DNA from: a bacterium
GTDB lineage: Bacteria > Babelota > Babeliae > Babelales > Vermiphilaceae
Assembly: GCA_021777215.1 (NCBI GenBank)
Contig: JAJYDS010000012.1
Coordinates: 1 to 38,120, forward strand
Length of the DNA stretch: 38,120 nucleotides
Direction: 5' to 3'
Made by a program: the position numbers and the translations under genes. Every line of letters starts with the position of its first letter. The stretch's first letter is position 1. Under the pieces are notes generated by a model. That model ran no database searches and was not told the origin of the DNA. It was given only the letters and a program-made list of their open reading frames with translations. Below are positions 16,177 to 24,101 of the stretch, one piece after another.

Positions 16177-16842
16177 TTATACGGAGCTTTTGAGAATAAT
16201 TTTAATATGCCTGAACTGCTGTTTATAGGTGTGTCGCAGTGTTTGCATAATCAAATATGCCCAGCTTCTAAAAAGCTGTTTTTCTTGTTCTATATCTTCC
16301 AAAAGTGGTTTTTGAAAAAGAATGCGTATTGCATTGCGATCCGTACTGATATCGCAGCTTATATCAGCGCGATTCATAGCTTTTTGCATATCTCCAATCC
16401 ACTGACGTACAAAAGCAACGCGCTCAGGAGTCCAGACAGGTTCATGTACTTTTTTAGGCGTTTGTGTTGCTTGTTGTGTCTTCGCTTGAGTTGTTTGGAG
16501 TGTAGCTTGTGTTTGTTGTTCTTGTAAATTTCTTCTGGCGCGTTCTTGCGTGCGTTCTGGAGCGTGTTCAAATCTTTTTTGTTGTACAGGGATTGTTTTT
16601 TGTTGTGGGCGCTGTTGGCTTTGAGAGCGATCTTGATAGCGCGATGATGTATGTTGGCCGCGCGATGCAACTTCTTCTTCAAAAAGAATGGCTACTTTTG
16701 CAGATTTAGTGGTAAAACCAAAAAAATTTTTTTCAGGTTTATCAAGTACCTTGACGGTAAATTCTCGTGGATTGCCAGCGCGTGCCCAAGCTTTTTCGAG
16801 TGCTTTTGCTACAGTTGAGGCTTCTTCCATCAGTGATTTCAT
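16177..16842 (-). CDS. jag: Jag/KhpB-like RNA-binding protein with atypical C-terminus
   Basis: The N-terminal about 55 residues match the Jag_N domain: VAKALEKAWARAGNPREFTV followed by LDKPEKNFFGFTTKSAKVAI. A Gln/Arg-rich disordered linker (about 60-140) follows. The C-terminal about 80 residues (from VWTPERVAFVRQWI) should be the KH plus R3H region, but I see neither the GRRGxTL loop of the KH domain nor an RxxxH R3H motif; instead it ends HTYKQQFRHIKIILKSSV. Identity is supported by the Jag_N match and the position next to mnmE. Jag/KhpB proteins bind RNA and link to membrane protein insertion and cell-wall control. The start may be M1 or M5; no strong ribosome site is visible. The linker alone would mislead low-complexity searches. 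Confidence 0.75.
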   Translation of the reverse strand: MKSLMEEASTVAKALEKAWARAGNPREFTVKVLDKPEKNFFGFTTKSAKVAILFEEEVASRGQHTSSRYQDRSQSQQRPQQKTIPVQQKRFEHAPERTQERARRNLQEQQTQATLQTTQAKTQQATQTPKKVHEPVWTPERVAFVRQWIGDMQKAMNRADISCDISTDRNAIRILFQKPLLEDIEQEKQLFRSWAYLIMQTLRHTYKQQFRHIKIILKSSV

Positions 16843-16984
16843 GTATTTTTGACCCTATTTTACTAGATTCTTAATTTATTTTAGCATTTTGCTTTTTGTG
16901 GCTACTTTTGTCTTTTTTTTGCTCTTTTGGCCAGCTGGGTACGTGGTGCTTTTTCAGAATCTGGGGGGGTGTTCTAAAAGAAGA

Positions 16985-17060
16985 TGGAGCGGGAAACGGG
17001 ACTCGGACCCGCGACCTTTGCCTTGGCAAGGCAACGCTCTACCAACTGAGCTATTCCCGC
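16985..17060 (-). tRNA. tRNA-Gly (anticodon GCC), CCA encoded
   Basis: Minus-strand cloverleaf: acceptor arms GCGGGAA and TTCCCGC, D-arm GCTCAGTTGGTAGAGC, anticodon stem TTGCC/GGCAA with loop TTGCCAA (anticodon GCC), and T-arm GCGGGTCCGAGTCCCGT. The discriminator base is T at 16988 and CCA is encoded at 16985-16987. The flanking 16843-17201 region holds no protein gene. Confidence 0.95.
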
Positions 17061-17093
17061 ACGAATTACGTTAAAGATCGTTATGTACCTAGA

Positions 17094-17121
17094 AATGTAC
17101 CACAGAGGTCTTAATTGTCAA
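17094..17121 (-). promoter_or_regulatory. Promoter for tRNA-Gly
   Basis: A perfect -35 TTGACA (17116-17121) and TACATT (17094-17099) are 16 bp apart on the minus strand, about 35 bp before the mature 5' end. Confidence 0.5.
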
Positions 17122-17201
17122 ATTAAGATCCCGTTCTAAGCTCTTTTTGGGTTGTGCGGCCTCCAAAAAGAAGGATTGCCACATTTTTTAAGTTTTTTGT
17201 C

Positions 17202-17609
17202 CTATCGGCTGCTTGTTGTAGGGCTTTCAGATATATAATTGCCTTGCTTATTTTCCTGTGCGGTTTCTGGTAAAATCTCGATTATTCTACGTGCCAGTTC
17301 TTTATTATCATTGCTGAGTTCTGGTTCTTGTATCATTGCTTCTAATTGTGTGCGCATCATGACAAAAAATCCTCTTGCAGCCTTATTTATGTCCGCTGGA
17401 CGTTGAGGCATTTGTTGCTGTACAGGAGTTATCTGGGTTGCTTTAGGGTCTATTGTTAAATAACGACGATCAATAGGGCGGGGGGCTTGGTTGCCAGGAA
17501 TGTTCTGTTGGTAGAGTGGATAGGTGTTAGCCCCTCTACCTTGCTGATACATGGCATGCATGGCCAGATTTGTTATTATCAAGAGCGAAAAAATACTATA
17601 TTTCTTCAT
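17202..17609 (-). CDS. Small secreted protein, unknown function
   Basis: A 135-residue protein with a signal peptide (MKKYSIFSLLIITNLAMHAM), a Gln/Pro-rich middle and a predicted helical C-terminal half (about 72-115, KAARGFFVMMRTQLEAMIQE). AGGAG lies 5 bp before the ATG, and its start is only 8 bp after the stop of the 404-codon gene upstream, so the two are one operon. No family recognised. Its helical segment (TQLEAMIQEPELSNDNKELARRI) resembles a stretch of the upstream protein (LQDLARTTNLDPADKQIVDN), hinting at a shared domain, but this is only a by-eye impression. Confidence 0.68.
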   Translation of the reverse strand: MKKYSIFSLLIITNLAMHAMYQQGRGANTYPLYQQNIPGNQAPRPIDRRYLTIDPKATQITPVQQQMPQRPADINKAARGFFVMMRTQLEAMIQEPELSNDNKELARRIIEILPETAQENKQGNYISESPTTSSR

Positions 17610-17617
17610 AATGACTC

Positions 17618-18817
17618 CTAAAAAAGAGATTGAAATTGTTTGTCAGTTTCATTGATAGCTTGGGAAATTTCCTCTTGAGTTATTTTTTCACCGGCTTGGT
17701 GGATTTTAAAAAGTTTATCTTTTACCGTTTCTCGTATTGGTAGTTCGAATGCACGTGCATGGGGTCTTTGTTGGAAGTAATTATCTAATTGAAATTGTGC
17801 TTTGGCGTTGGCGCGTGTGAAGGGTAGATCTTTGGCAGGTGCTAGAGTTGGGATTTGGTAAGATATCTCTTTGGTTGATTCCCTGAATGGTTCTGCGGGA
17901 AGTTGAGGTTGTTCAGCTTTCTTTGGCTGTGAGGGGCCAGCTTGTGAGGCAAATACACCCAATAAGTTATCCACTATTTGCTTATCGGCAGGGTCCAAAT
18001 TTGTGGTGCGAGCTAAATCTTGTAGTTGTAGATGTATGGAGCGCAAAATAGTATGAGCCTTCGGTTCAGCGTCTCTAACGGGACTCTGTGATTGATCTTT
18101 TAAAAAAGAGGTTTCTTGCAGGTTATAGGGTGTCATTTTTTCCTTTTCCGAGCTTTTTGCTAAGTTTGCCGCCTTTATGGGTTGTTTCTCTTGTGATGAG
18201 GATCCAGCCTGTGACGCGGCTTGGATTTCCATTTTTTTAGTAGCTATTATTTTAGTAGGTATTATTTGTGTAATAATAGAGCTGAGTTTTGTTAGATTTT
18301 CTTGATTCCATGAAGAGTGTGGTAAATAGGATATGAGTGATCCTTCTATGATTTTTTGTCGAGCCACAAGACGAATAATAATTTTTTGTTCTTTGCTTTG
18401 TCCAAGCAAAATGCCTGATTGTGGGTTTTCGCTGGTTATATGTTCATCAAAATCGGGAGCAGGTGACTCAAAGTCAATATCTACAATCACCGCGTGAGGA
18501 GTTTTTTGTCTCACGGCATCATAGCGCTCTTTATTAAAAAAATAGTCTCTGAGAATTTTCCCTTCGTGTATATATGATGTCCCGATAACATAGAGTACAA
18601 GGTCCTCAGGCAGAATGTCTTTTATTTTGCTTTGTTCGTTAATGTATAGCGGGAGCGAGTCTACTTTCTCAATGCTAAGCGCTACTTTCAAAATCTTAGA
18701 GAGTAGTTTTGTTTGTTCTTGATTGTAGTTTTCATTAAACACAATGACGAGTCGCGCCTCAGTAGGTACTACTGAGCACAAAAGGATGCCTAGCAATATG
18801 AATTTTTTGAAATCCAT
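17618..18817 (-). CDS. Secreted protein, unknown function
   Basis: A 399-residue protein with a signal peptide (MDFKKFILLGILLCSVVPTEA). Residues about 22-190 look like a folded alpha/beta domain (RLVIVFNENYNQEQTKLLSK, VLYVIGTSYI, AVIVDIDFESP, EQKIIIRLVARQ). It is followed by a low-complexity linker with two SQAG segments and a charged helical C-terminus. The start at 18817 is chosen because AAAGG lies 7 bp upstream; the earlier ATG at 18832 contains that site. First gene of a two-gene operon with the 17202-17609 gene. The folded part might be a Rossmann-like or peptidoglycan-related domain, but I cannot name it. Confidence 0.7.
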   Translation of the reverse strand: MDFKKFILLGILLCSVVPTEARLVIVFNENYNQEQTKLLSKILKVALSIEKVDSLPLYINEQSKIKDILPEDLVLYVIGTSYIHEGKILRDYFFNKERYDAVRQKTPHAVIVDIDFESPAPDFDEHITSENPQSGILLGQSKEQKIIIRLVARQKIIEGSLISYLPHSSWNQENLTKLSSIITQIIPTKIIATKKMEIQAASQAGSSSQEKQPIKAANLAKSSEKEKMTPYNLQETSFLKDQSQSPVRDAEPKAHTILRSIHLQLQDLARTTNLDPADKQIVDNLLGVFASQAGPSQPKKAEQPQLPAEPFRESTKEISYQIPTLAPAKDLPFTRANAKAQFQLDNYFQQRPHARAFELPIRETVKDKLFKIHQAGEKITQEEISQAINETDKQFQSLF

Positions 18818-18875
18818 TATAAAACCTTTCATTATTTCAAAAAAACGAGCGGTTTTTTAAAGCTATTCTATTTTT

Positions 18876-18905
18876 ATGCTACCAGTGATCATTTCTACTT
18901 GTCAA
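18876..18905 (-). promoter_or_regulatory. Promoter for the two-gene secreted-protein operon
   Basis: The consensus -35 TTGACA (18900-18905) and TAGCAT (18876-18881) are 18 bp apart on the minus strand, giving a leader of about 50 nt. Confidence 0.5.
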
Positions 18906-18974
18906 TAAAAATTGAGCATGGCAAATGGCATTTATTCTTTTTTTATTGCGTAGCTCTTGCTCCTCTTGCCTTTT

Positions 18975-19002
18975 TTGGTTTAACTAAGGGAGGCTGTATA
19001 GT
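18975..19002 (+). promoter_or_regulatory. Possible promoter for ruvA-crcB
   Basis: TTGGTT (18975-18980) and TATAGT (18997-19002) are 16 bp apart, about 25 bp upstream of the ruvA start. Confidence 0.45.
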
Positions 19003-19028
19003 TTTGGGGGTTTTATGAAAGGAAAAAA

Positions 19029-19628
19029 ATGTTAGCCTCTCTTTCAGGTACCGTGCAATCACTTTCAACGCAATTGGTAGTAATTGATGTCGGGGGTATT
19101 GGTTTTGCAGTTGTGGTTGCACGCGAGACCGCCTTCACTCTTGATCAAAAAATACAATTGTATACCCATTTACATTGGAATCAGGAACAAGGCCCTTCAC
19201 TGTTTGGTTTTATTACAGAAGCCGAGCGTACCGTTTTCTTGCTGTTGATCAGTTGTTCTGGTGTTGGGCCAAAATTAGCACTGGCGGTACTTGCCGATTT
19301 AGGAGTATCTCCATTTATTGAAGCGGTGCAATCGGGTAATGAAGGGGCGTTGAGTTCAGTATCAGGTATTGGTGAAAAGAAAGCTGAGCAGATTATCGTT
19401 CACTTGAAGCATAAAGTTGCCAAATTGATGGTGACGGGTGCATCTTTTGAAGGAGCCAAAGTCGACGAGCGTTGGCATGAAGTGGCACAAGTACTTCAGA
19501 CGCTCAATTATTCGCGCACAGAAATTTCTGGTGCTATGAGTTATGTGCGTGAGGCTTGTAAGGGCAAGCAGGAGTCATTTGATCAGATGATGCGGCATGC
19601 GCTGTCGTTTTTATCAAAAAAACAGTAG
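19029..19628 (+). CDS. ruvA: Holliday junction branch migration protein RuvA
   Basis: RuvA tetramers bind Holliday junctions and load the RuvB motor during recombination repair. The 199-residue length is standard. Visible parts: OB-fold domain I (LASLSGTVQSL..., about 1-63), domain II with two helix-hairpin-helix motifs (SCSGVGPKLALAVL and SVSGIGEKKAEQIIVHLK), an acidic/variable linker, and domain III (about 150-199), which contacts RuvB. AAAGGA is close before the ATG. crcB follows 21 bp later and is probably co-transcribed. ruvB and ruvC are not in this window. Confidence 0.95.
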   Translation: MLASLSGTVQSLSTQLVVIDVGGIGFAVVVARETAFTLDQKIQLYTHLHWNQEQGPSLFGFITEAERTVFLLLISCSGVGPKLALAVLADLGVSPFIEAVQSGNEGALSSVSGIGEKKAEQIIVHLKHKVAKLMVTGASFEGAKVDERWHEVAQVLQTLNYSRTEISGAMSYVREACKGKQESFDQMMRHALSFLSKKQ

Positions 19629-19649
19629 CTACTTGGCGGGAGATTGTGT

Positions 19650-20027
19650 ATGTTTAATACCTTACTTGTTTTTGTTGGTGCTGGTGTGGGAGGTATGTGC
19701 CGTTTTGCATTCTCAGGACTTAACAAATCGCTAAAATGGTTGCCACTTGGTACGGTGCTGGTTAACGTGGTTGGCTGTTTTTGTGCCGGCATAGTTCTGG
19801 CCTATGTGCATAAAGAATGTATGGATAAACGAGTATATTATTTTTTGATGCCCGGTTTTCTAGGAGGTTTTACCACTTTTTCCGCTTTTAGTGGTGAAAC
19901 GGTGGTGTTGTTGCAACAAGGGCATGTTACAGGAGCATGCGTCAATATTGCTATTTCTGTGGTTGGAGGCCTTTGTGCGACAGCCCTAGGATATGCTGTG
20001 GTCAAAAATATGTTGTTTTCCTGGTAA
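19650..20027 (+). CDS. crcB: Fluoride ion channel CrcB/Fluc
   Basis: A small dual-topology membrane channel that exports fluoride. The 125-residue product has four hydrophobic segments and the family motifs GGMCRF (about 14-19), GTVLVNVVGCF (34-44, with the conserved Asn) and GFLGGFTTFSAF, the Na+ and fluoride-pore region with the Phe pair. The start at 19650 is supported by GGGAG (19638-19642) at 7 bp; the codons TTG-TGT before it are unlikely to be used. It is downstream of ruvA with no sign of a fluoride riboswitch in the 21-bp gap, so regulation would be from the ruvA promoter. Converges on ybeY with 24 bp between stops. Confidence 0.95.
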   Translation: MFNTLLVFVGAGVGGMCRFAFSGLNKSLKWLPLGTVLVNVVGCFCAGIVLAYVHKECMDKRVYYFLMPGFLGGFTTFSAFSGETVVLLQQGHVTGACVNIAISVVGGLCATALGYAVVKNMLFSW

Positions 20028-20051
20028 GTAGGACTAAAAAAAGAGCATTAC

Positions 20052-20528
20052 TCAGTTTTGTGCCCGTACTTTTTCCAGCAATGCCTTCTCCTGAGCCTGC
20101 ATTATTGTTTCATTTTTCTCCGTATCATGGGTGTAGCCAAGCAAATGGCATACGCCATGGACCAATAATACCTGCATGTGTTGCTCAAAAGATTCGGGTT
20201 TCCAGTTTGGCAGATCGTTTTTAACAAATTCAGGACAGATGACGATATCGCCAAGATATTTTTCATCTTGTGCATCAGGATCTGTTAAAGGAAGGGTGAT
20301 GCGTTGTCCTGGCTTTAAATCTGGGTAGTAGGCGAATGAAAGAATATCAGTTGCCGCATCTTTGCCGCGAAATTCTTTATTGAATTCTTGTATTTTAGCG
20401 GGGGTTGTGAGGAAAATATGCAGATCGAAATCGGCGTAATTGATAAGATCCAAAAGATACTGTGCGTCCTTTTTTAAATCGCCAATTTTTACATCAACCG
20501 CAGTTTGGTCATTGGTTATTTCGATCAT
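20052..20528 (-). CDS. ybeY: Endoribonuclease YbeY (16S rRNA maturation)
   Basis: A metal-dependent RNase acting in 16S rRNA 3'-end maturation and ribosome quality control. The zinc motif is VHGVCHLLGYTHD (H3xH5xH, about residues 124-136). Also seen: the N-terminal FNKEFRGKDAATDILSFAY segment, typical of the family (usually NxxYRxxDxxTDVLSFP), and GDIVICPE. The length of 158 is normal. It lies downstream of valS on the same strand after a 126-bp gap containing hairpins. The very A-rich leader (TTTT/AAAA tracts) just before the start carries AAGGATT as a ribosome site. Confidence 0.93.
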   Translation of the reverse strand: MIEITNDQTAVDVKIGDLKKDAQYLLDLINYADFDLHIFLTTPAKIQEFNKEFRGKDAATDILSFAYYPDLKPGQRITLPLTDPDAQDEKYLGDIVICPEFVKNDLPNWKPESFEQHMQVLLVHGVCHLLGYTHDTEKNETIMQAQEKALLEKVRAQN

Positions 20529-20555
20529 AACAATAATCCTTTTTTTTATTTTTTA

Positions 20556-20604
20556 AAAGTGGCGTTATACATGAATTAGTATAGCGCCACTTTGTTTTTT
20601 TTTT
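20556..20604 (+). terminator. Strong hairpin plus T10, plus-strand orientation, between valS and ybeY
   Basis: AAAGTGGCGTTATAC (20556-20570) pairs with GTATAGCGCCACTTT (20579-20593) over 15 bp with one G-U pair and an 8-nt loop, followed by G and T10. As read this is a plus-strand terminator, but both flanking genes run on the minus strand; the only upstream plus-strand source is crcB, whose transcript would have to cross ybeY. On the minus strand the hairpin is followed only by TTTT, so termination of valS is possible but weaker. Confidence 0.75.
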
Positions 20605-20654
20605 GAAGTCTCTTTAAAAAAGAGTCTTTTTCAGGGCTTATGTGAGTCTATTTT

Positions 20655-23159
20655 TTAAAAAACCTGTGGTGAAATGGTATCTGCTGTTATATATACAAAG
20701 GCCCGAAATAGTTCATCTTTTTTATGTATAGCTGTCGGTTTTTCTGGGCCCACCTCATAGCGAATTTCTTGTGCTTGCGTGACACCGCGAATAGTTTTTT
20801 CCAGCTTTTTAAAGTTGGCTACTAGCGCATCATTATTGCTTGCTATCGTGAGTACTTCAAGTGGCGTCTTGAGTGACAGTTGTTGTTCTGTTTTGAGTGT
20901 GCGTATGCGAGATACGAGCATGATAACAGTATCGGTCAGTTTTTTACTTTCATCAAACGCATATTCTGTCTGTTGCTTTTCAAAACGTGTTTGATGGATC
21001 GATGGAATACTTAGCTGTTTTTTGTATAACAATTCATACAGCGCCTCTGTTATATAGGGCATGTAGGACGCATACATTTGCAGGATGCGCAAACCAACGT
21101 GGTAGAGTGTCCAGCGAGTGGCATAGACTTCTGCTGCTGTATATTCGTGTGGATTAAAGAGTTGATGCTTTACTAGTTCTAAATAATTGTCGCAAAAATC
21201 ATGCCAGAAAAATTTTTCCAGAGGTTCGAGGGCTAAGCTAAATTCATTGTTTTCCAGATATTTTTGGTATTCAACAAAGGTGTCGCTTACTCGTTGGAGT
21301 AGCCACTCATTGATTGTACCAAACTCCTCTGGGAGTATTTGCGGGGTTTTTAATTCAGCAACATGTTCTTTGGTAAAGCGGAAGGCATTCCACATTTTTG
21401 TAACTAAACGTAAACCAATTTTAAGTTGGCTTTCTGAAAAGGCGACATCGTGTCCCAATCTTCCTGAAGCAGTCCAAAAGCGAATGGCGTCGGCGGGAAA
21501 ACTATTGAGAATGTTTTCCGGAGTAATAGCGCTGTTTCCCTGAGATTTTGATATTTTTTCTTTTGCATCGCTTAATACATGACCTGAAATAATAATATTT
21601 TTCCAGGGAATAATATTATTATGCATAAATGATTTTACAATGGTGTAGAAAGCCCAAGTGCGGATAATATCATGAGCCTGTGGACGCATGCTCATAGGAA
21701 GAAATTGCAACAACTCGGCTGTAGGGGTAGTGCTGAAAGCGACTTGTTTTCCCGTGGCTAATTCTGCGCAGATATATGGTGTAATTGAGGAAGTATTCCA
21801 GGTATCCATTACATCAGTATCGCCCGTGATGTTACTGCCAGCACACTGAGAGCATTTTCCCGCATATGCTTTTTCTTGTGGGTCGACGGGTAACGATTGT
21901 TCATCGGCCAAAATTACATGGCCGCAGTCGGCGCAGTGCCATACGGGGAAAGGAATGCCAAAAAAGCGTTGGCGTGAAATACACCAATCCCAACCTAAAT
22001 GTTCCACCCAATCTTTGTAGCGGGATTTCATGAAGGCGGGATGCCATTCAACTTTTTCGGCCAATTCTAAGAATTTTTGCTTGTGCTCTAAGATATTTAT
22101 AAACCATTGGGAGAGCATGAGAAATTCTATTTCATGTTTGCAGCGTTCATGAATGCTTACCGAGTGCGATATTTCCTTTTGCCCGACAAGGAGGTTTTGT
22201 GCAATAAGTTCTTCTATAATTTTTATGCGGGCATCTTTAACCGAAAGATCTGACAAAATTCCCGCTTGTTGCGTCATGCGGCCATTAAGCCCGAGTACTT
22301 GTTTGTAGGGTAGACTATATTTTTTAAACCAAAATATATCGGTTTTATCGCCGAATGTGCAACACATAACAAGGCCGGAACCTTTTTCCATATCAACTTT
22401 ATCATCGGTAAGCACAGGAACTGAGAAATTGAAAACGGGAACGGTAGCTGGTGTTCCTGCCAGATGCATATAACGTTTATCGCTAGGGTGATAAAAAAGG
22501 GCAACACAAGCAGGGAGTAATTCAGGGCGCGTCGTGCTGATAATAAGATTGTTTCCCTGGTAATCTTTAAATACAATATCATTAAAAAAGGATGGTTTTT
22601 CTGCATCATCGAGTTCTGCCTGAGCGACGGTGGTCCTGCAGGTAGGACAATAGAGTGCGGGTGCGTGTTTACGAGAAATAAAACCCTTTTTATATAAATC
22701 GAGAAATGAGGATTGTGAGAGACGGCGGACAGGGTCGGATATGGTTGAGTAACAAGATACCCAATCTACCGAAAGGCCCATGCGCTGCCAGAGCTCTTTA
22801 AATTGATTTTCGGTTTCGGCTGTTTCTTTAAGACACAGGTTTATAAAGTTGGTACGCCCCAGTTCATGAGAGCGTACTTTGCATTTCTTTTCGACAAAGC
22901 GTTCAGTGGCAAGACCATTATCATCAAAACCAAAAGGATAAAAGACGGAAAAGCCATTCATGCGTTTATAGCGAGCGATAATATCCGTTTGTGTGTAGGA
23001 AAAAATGTGTCCTATGTGTAAAGATCCCGAGACGGTGGGAGGTGGCGTGTCGATGGAATATGCGGGTCCCGGATTGTTTTCTCGGTTGTAGGTCTTTTCT
23101 TTTTCCCATTGTTCCTGGAATTTTTTTTCCCAGTTAGTATGCTCGTAACGATTTTCCAT
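20655..23159 (-). CDS. valS: Valyl-tRNA synthetase, archaeal/rickettsial type
   Basis: Charges tRNA-Val. Class I signatures: HIGH (48-51) in PPPTVSGSLHIGH, and KISKS near the C-terminal end of the catalytic part. The segment GFDDNGLATERFVEK (77-91) is the form found in archaeal and Rickettsia ValRS; most bacteria have GTDHAGIATQ there. The 834-residue length also fits that type, lacking the long C-terminal coiled coil of bacterial ValRS. The CP1 editing domain (STTRPELLPACVAL) and Cys pairs (CPTCRTT; CADCGH with CSQCAG) are present. Divergent from a methyltransferase gene with 111 bp between the chosen starts. Horizontal origin is likely; a tree would settle the donor. Confidence 0.95.
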   Translation of the reverse strand: MENRYEHTNWEKKFQEQWEKEKTYNRENNPGPAYSIDTPPPTVSGSLHIGHIFSYTQTDIIARYKRMNGFSVFYPFGFDDNGLATERFVEKKCKVRSHELGRTNFINLCLKETAETENQFKELWQRMGLSVDWVSCYSTISDPVRRLSQSSFLDLYKKGFISRKHAPALYCPTCRTTVAQAELDDAEKPSFFNDIVFKDYQGNNLIISTTRPELLPACVALFYHPSDKRYMHLAGTPATVPVFNFSVPVLTDDKVDMEKGSGLVMCCTFGDKTDIFWFKKYSLPYKQVLGLNGRMTQQAGILSDLSVKDARIKIIEELIAQNLLVGQKEISHSVSIHERCKHEIEFLMLSQWFINILEHKQKFLELAEKVEWHPAFMKSRYKDWVEHLGWDWCISRQRFFGIPFPVWHCADCGHVILADEQSLPVDPQEKAYAGKCSQCAGSNITGDTDVMDTWNTSSITPYICAELATGKQVAFSTTPTAELLQFLPMSMRPQAHDIIRTWAFYTIVKSFMHNNIIPWKNIIISGHVLSDAKEKISKSQGNSAITPENILNSFPADAIRFWTASGRLGHDVAFSESQLKIGLRLVTKMWNAFRFTKEHVAELKTPQILPEEFGTINEWLLQRVSDTFVEYQKYLENNEFSLALEPLEKFFWHDFCDNYLELVKHQLFNPHEYTAAEVYATRWTLYHVGLRILQMYASYMPYITEALYELLYKKQLSIPSIHQTRFEKQQTEYAFDESKKLTDTVIMLVSRIRTLKTEQQLSLKTPLEVLTIASNNDALVANFKKLEKTIRGVTQAQEIRYEVGPEKPTAIHKKDELFRAFVYITADTISPQVF

Positions 23160-23270
23160 GCGATTTACCTTACCTTAAAATCTCGTATTTGCCCTACTTG
23201 TTTAAGTTTACTGGCAAAGCAGGTTGTGGTCAAAGTTGCCCAGACTTTGTCTTATTTAAAAAGGGTTAGT

Positions 23271-24098
23271 ATGCAATTAAGAACTCCTGAGCGCCTGCGG
23301 GTGCATTATGAATTGGAAAAAACGCTGGCAAATAAACTTAAGAATGCTCTAGTACATGAGCGATCAGCGTTATATAGCCAGGTGTACGACCAGCTTTTTC
23401 GTGAGATATATGATCACCCTCAATTGACGAACAAAGAGAATGCCCAGCAGCGGGTGCGGACTATATCTTGGCAGCTTGGATTGCTCAAGCGTTTTTTAAC
23501 TCAGGCTACGGTAGTTATGGAGATTGGTGCGGGTGACTGTGCTCTTTCATGTGCCATGGCGCCACGGGTGAAAAAAGTCTATGCCGTTGATGTAAGTGCC
23601 GAGATAGCCAAGGGAGTAGTCTTTGCCGAGAATACCCAGTTACTTATTCTTCAAAATGGCGTCGATATACCACTCGAGCCAGCTATGGTTACTCTCGCCT
23701 ACAGTTACCAGCTTATGGAACATTTACATCCTGAGGATGCTATTGCACAGCTGCAAGAAGTCTATCGAGTGTTGCAGCCGGGCGGGCATTATATTTGTGT
23801 GACGCCCAATAAATTTACCGGGCCCCATGATATTTCCCGTTATTTTGATGATATGGCAATGGGATTTCATCTGAAAGAATATACGCTGACGGAACTTGAG
23901 TCTCTTTTCCGTTCGGTAGGATTTACTCATTTTGTTTTTTATGCGGGGGGGAAAGGGATCTTTGTTCGCTTACCCTTATTTTTGGTGCGATTATGCGAAA
24001 AAATAATCGCTTGCATGAGTTTGGCGTTGCGCAAAAAACTGTGTCGCAATGTGTTTGCCCGTGCTTTTTTGGGAATTACCTTGGTGGCGCGTAAGTAA
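23271..24098 (+). CDS. Class I SAM-dependent methyltransferase
   Basis: A 275-residue Rossmann-fold methyltransferase. Motif I is VVMEIGAGDCALS (about 81-93), motif II VYAVDVS; the post-I/III region is LAYSYQLMEHLHPEDA and LQEVYRVLQPGGHYICVTPN, the pattern of the Methyltransf_11/25 group. A hydrophobic C-terminal stretch (FVRLPLFLVRLCEKIIACMSL) may touch the membrane. The start at 23271 is chosen because AAAGGG (23259-23264) precedes it; the 54-codon upstream extension overlaps valS and has no ribosome site. Substrate unknown: small molecule, lipid or sugar are all possible. Stop is 3 bp from the convergent TMTC-like gene. Confidence 0.82.
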   Translation: MQLRTPERLRVHYELEKTLANKLKNALVHERSALYSQVYDQLFREIYDHPQLTNKENAQQRVRTISWQLGLLKRFLTQATVVMEIGAGDCALSCAMAPRVKKVYAVDVSAEIAKGVVFAENTQLLILQNGVDIPLEPAMVTLAYSYQLMEHLHPEDAIAQLQEVYRVLQPGGHYICVTPNKFTGPHDISRYFDDMAMGFHLKEYTLTELESLFRSVGFTHFVFYAGGKGIFVRLPLFLVRLCEKIIACMSLALRKKLCRNVFARAFLGITLVARK

Positions 24099-24101
24099 GG
24101 C

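Noticed and set aside
17143-17170. CTTTTTGG/CCAAAAAG inverted repeat between the tRNA and the secreted-protein operon as a terminator
   Set aside because: An 8-bp stem with an 11-nt loop and no T-tract after it on the minus strand.
19629-19649. Fluoride riboswitch before crcB
   Set aside because: Only 21 bp separate ruvA and crcB, too short, and no riboswitch-like fold is seen.
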